64,000 nucleotides of DNA from Roseibium sp. (GTDB lineage Bacteria; Pseudomonadota; Alphaproteobacteria; Rhizobiales; Stappiaceae). Each line of letters begins with the position of its first letter. Position 1 is the stretch's first letter. The notes beneath the pieces are model-generated. The model ran no database searches, was not told where the DNA came from, and worked only from the letters and a program-made list of their open reading frames with translations. This document shows positions 62,686-64,000 of the stretch, in pieces. The translations under genes were made by a program, and so were the position numbers. The DNA lies in contig JAEPML010000009.1 in the NCBI GenBank assembly GCA_017643925.1, positions 124,001-188,000 of the forward strand, in the 5' to 3' direction.

Positions 62686-63903
62686 TCAGAGGTCAGCCAT
62701 GGCCTTTTGCAGGTTCTCGTCGATCTTGTCGAGGAAGCCGGTCGTGGTGAGCCACCCTTGGTCCGGCCCGACCAGCAGCGCGAGATCCTTGGTCATGTAG
62801 CCGGATTCCACGGTGTTGATGCAGACGCCCTCGAGGGTCTTGGCGAAGCGCGCCAGCTTGTCATTGCCATCCAGCTTGGCTCTATGGGCCAGTCCCCGGG
62901 TCCAGGCAAAGATCGATGCAATCGAGTTCGTCGATGTGCTTTCACCCTGCTGATGCTGACGATAGTGGCGGGTCACCGTGCCGTGTGCTGCTTCCGCCTC
63001 GACGGTCTTGCCGTCCGGTGTCATCAGCACGGATGTCATCAGACCGAGCGATCCGAACCCCTGGGCAACCGTATCCGACTGGACATCACCGTCGTAGTTC
63101 TTGCAGGCCCAGACATAGCCGCCAGACCATTTCAGGGCCGAGGCCACCATGTCGTCGATCAGGCGGTGTTCATACCAGATGCCCGCTTCGGCGTATTTGT
63201 CCTTGAACTCGGCTTCGTAAATCTCCTGAAACAGGTCCTTGAAGCGGCCGTCATAGGCTTTCAGGATCGTGTTCTTGGTGGAGAGATAACAGGGCACCTT
63301 TCGCTGCAAGGCATAGTTCAAGGACGCTCTGGCGAAGTCGCGGATGGAATCGTCGAGATTATACATGGCCATGGCGACGCCGGAGGAGGGGGTGTCGAAG
63401 ACGTCCCGCTCGATCTCCGTGCCGTCCTCGCCGACGAACTTGATGGTGAGTTTGCCCTTGCCGGGGAAGGTAAAGTCGGTGGCCCGGTATTGGTCACCAA
63501 AGGCGTGACGGCCGACTATGATCGGCTGGGTCCAGCCTGGAACAAGGCGCGGCACGTTCCGCATGATGATCGGTTCACGGAAGATGACGCCGCCCAGGAT
63601 ATTGCGGATGGTGCCGTTGGGCGACCGATACATGCGTTTCAGGCCAAATTCCTCGACGCGGGCTTCGTCGGGCGTGATGGTCGCGCATTTGATGCCGACG
63701 CCATGTTCCTTGATGGCGTTGGCAGCGTCGACGGTAATCTGGTCGTCGGTTTCGTCGCGCTTCTGGATCGAAAGATCGTAATAGTGCAGATCGATGTCGA
63801 GATAGGGGTGGATCAGTTTGTCCTTGATGAACTGCCAAATGATCCGGGTCATCTCGTCGCCATCAAGCTCAACAACCGGATTGTCGACTTTGATCTTAGC
63901 CAT
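62686..63903 (-). CDS. icd: NADP-dependent isocitrate dehydrogenase
   Basis: Icd oxidatively decarboxylates isocitrate to 2-oxoglutarate in the TCA cycle. The 405-residue product matches the eukaryotic-like NADP-IDH subfamily common in alphaproteobacteria: [40 protein letters not shown] (substrate site), [40 protein letters not shown] motif as [20 protein letters not shown] and [20 protein letters not shown]. The ATG at 63903 is family-typical. It is convergent with the TPR gene; its promoter lies in the last 97 bases of the window. Confidence 0.97.
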   Translation of the reverse strand: MAKIKVDNPVVELDGDEMTRIIWQFIKDKLIHPYLDIDLHYYDLSIQKRDETDDQITVDAANAIKEHGVGIKCATITPDEARVEEFGLKRMYRSPNGTIRNILGGVIFREPIIMRNVPRLVPGWTQPIIVGRHAFGDQYRATDFTFPGKGKLTIKFVGEDGTEIERDVFDTPSSGVAMAMYNLDDSIRDFARASLNYALQRKVPCYLSTKNTILKAYDGRFKDLFQEIYEAEFKDKYAEAGIWYEHRLIDDMVASALKWSGGYVWACKNYDGDVQSDTVAQGFGSLGLMTSVLMTPDGKTVEAEAAHGTVTRHYRQHQQGESTSTNSIASIFAWTRGLAHRAKLDGNDKLARFAKTLEGVCINTVESGYMTKDLALLVGPDQGWLTTTGFLDKIDENLQKAMADL

Positions 63904-64000
63904 GGAACTGTCTGCCTTGCGTGATTAATGCTGGGAAAGCCGAATGCGAATTCACGGAACAAAACTGTACCGGAAATCAATTGTGTGCGCTTGTATACAA

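Overview
The window is a chromosomal segment of a free-living, flagellated alphaproteobacterium. Three things support this: a Caulobacter/Rhizobiales-style flagellar gene order (flgI divergent from fliX-dksA; flgF-flgG-flgA-flgH divergent from fliL-fliM; flgB-flgC-fliE-fliQ-fliR-flhB), the CckA kinase gene directly after flhB, and CtrA-like TTAA-N7-TTAA sites. The GC-rich codon usage, TRAP transporter, HscC-type Hsp70 and NrtS-like protein would fit a marine Stappiaceae (Roseibium/Labrenzia-like) genome. The genus is inference; the class is well supported.

Positions 1-26.8 kb are almost entirely motility. From left to right: flgI (cut by the window edge), fliX, dksA, then two envelope genes (cpdB, an MltB-like transglycosylase). 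Next come the rod/L-ring operon flgFGAH on the minus strand and fliL-fliM-DUF6468-motE plus a 1413-residue TPR protein on the plus strand. These are followed by fliO-fliP and a DUF2336 gene on the minus strand, and flgBC-fliE-fliQR-flhB-cckA on the plus strand. Two sigma-54 (GG-N10-GC) promoters precede flgI and flgF. A perfect CtrA box precedes flgB and a near-perfect one precedes fliL. Together these match the class II (CtrA) / class III (sigma-54) hierarchy known from Caulobacter.

Positions 26.8-43.3 kb are accessory and metabolic: a cupin; a three-gene phospholipid cluster (CDP-alcohol phosphatidyltransferase, CdsA-like, PlsC-like); a large membrane-anchored gene split by one in-frame amber codon; a LysR-controlled TRAP/DUF2848/amidase/DUF1445 locus beside a hydroxypyruvate isomerase; DUF1287 with a 46-codon membrane peptide; a GST; a TetR/VOC divergent pair with two operator palindromes; NrtS; and a lipoprotein.

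Positions 43.4-49.4 kb hold a minus-strand cluster of three poorly characterised proteins (TelA-like helical protein, DUF6384 membrane protein, coiled-coil protein with a glycine-rich tail). This is the best candidate here for an undescribed system. It is followed by the pseudouridine catabolic pair psuK-psuG.

Positions 49.4-64 kb carry housekeeping genes (recA, alaS, icd), each with recognisable terminators or flanking hairpins. They also hold a MloK1-like cyclic-nucleotide-gated potassium channel, a fetAB metal exporter with a GST, an HscC-type Hsp70 overlapping a membrane-anchored J-like partner, and a secreted TPR protein. No CRISPR array, insertion sequence, rRNA or intact tRNA gene was seen.
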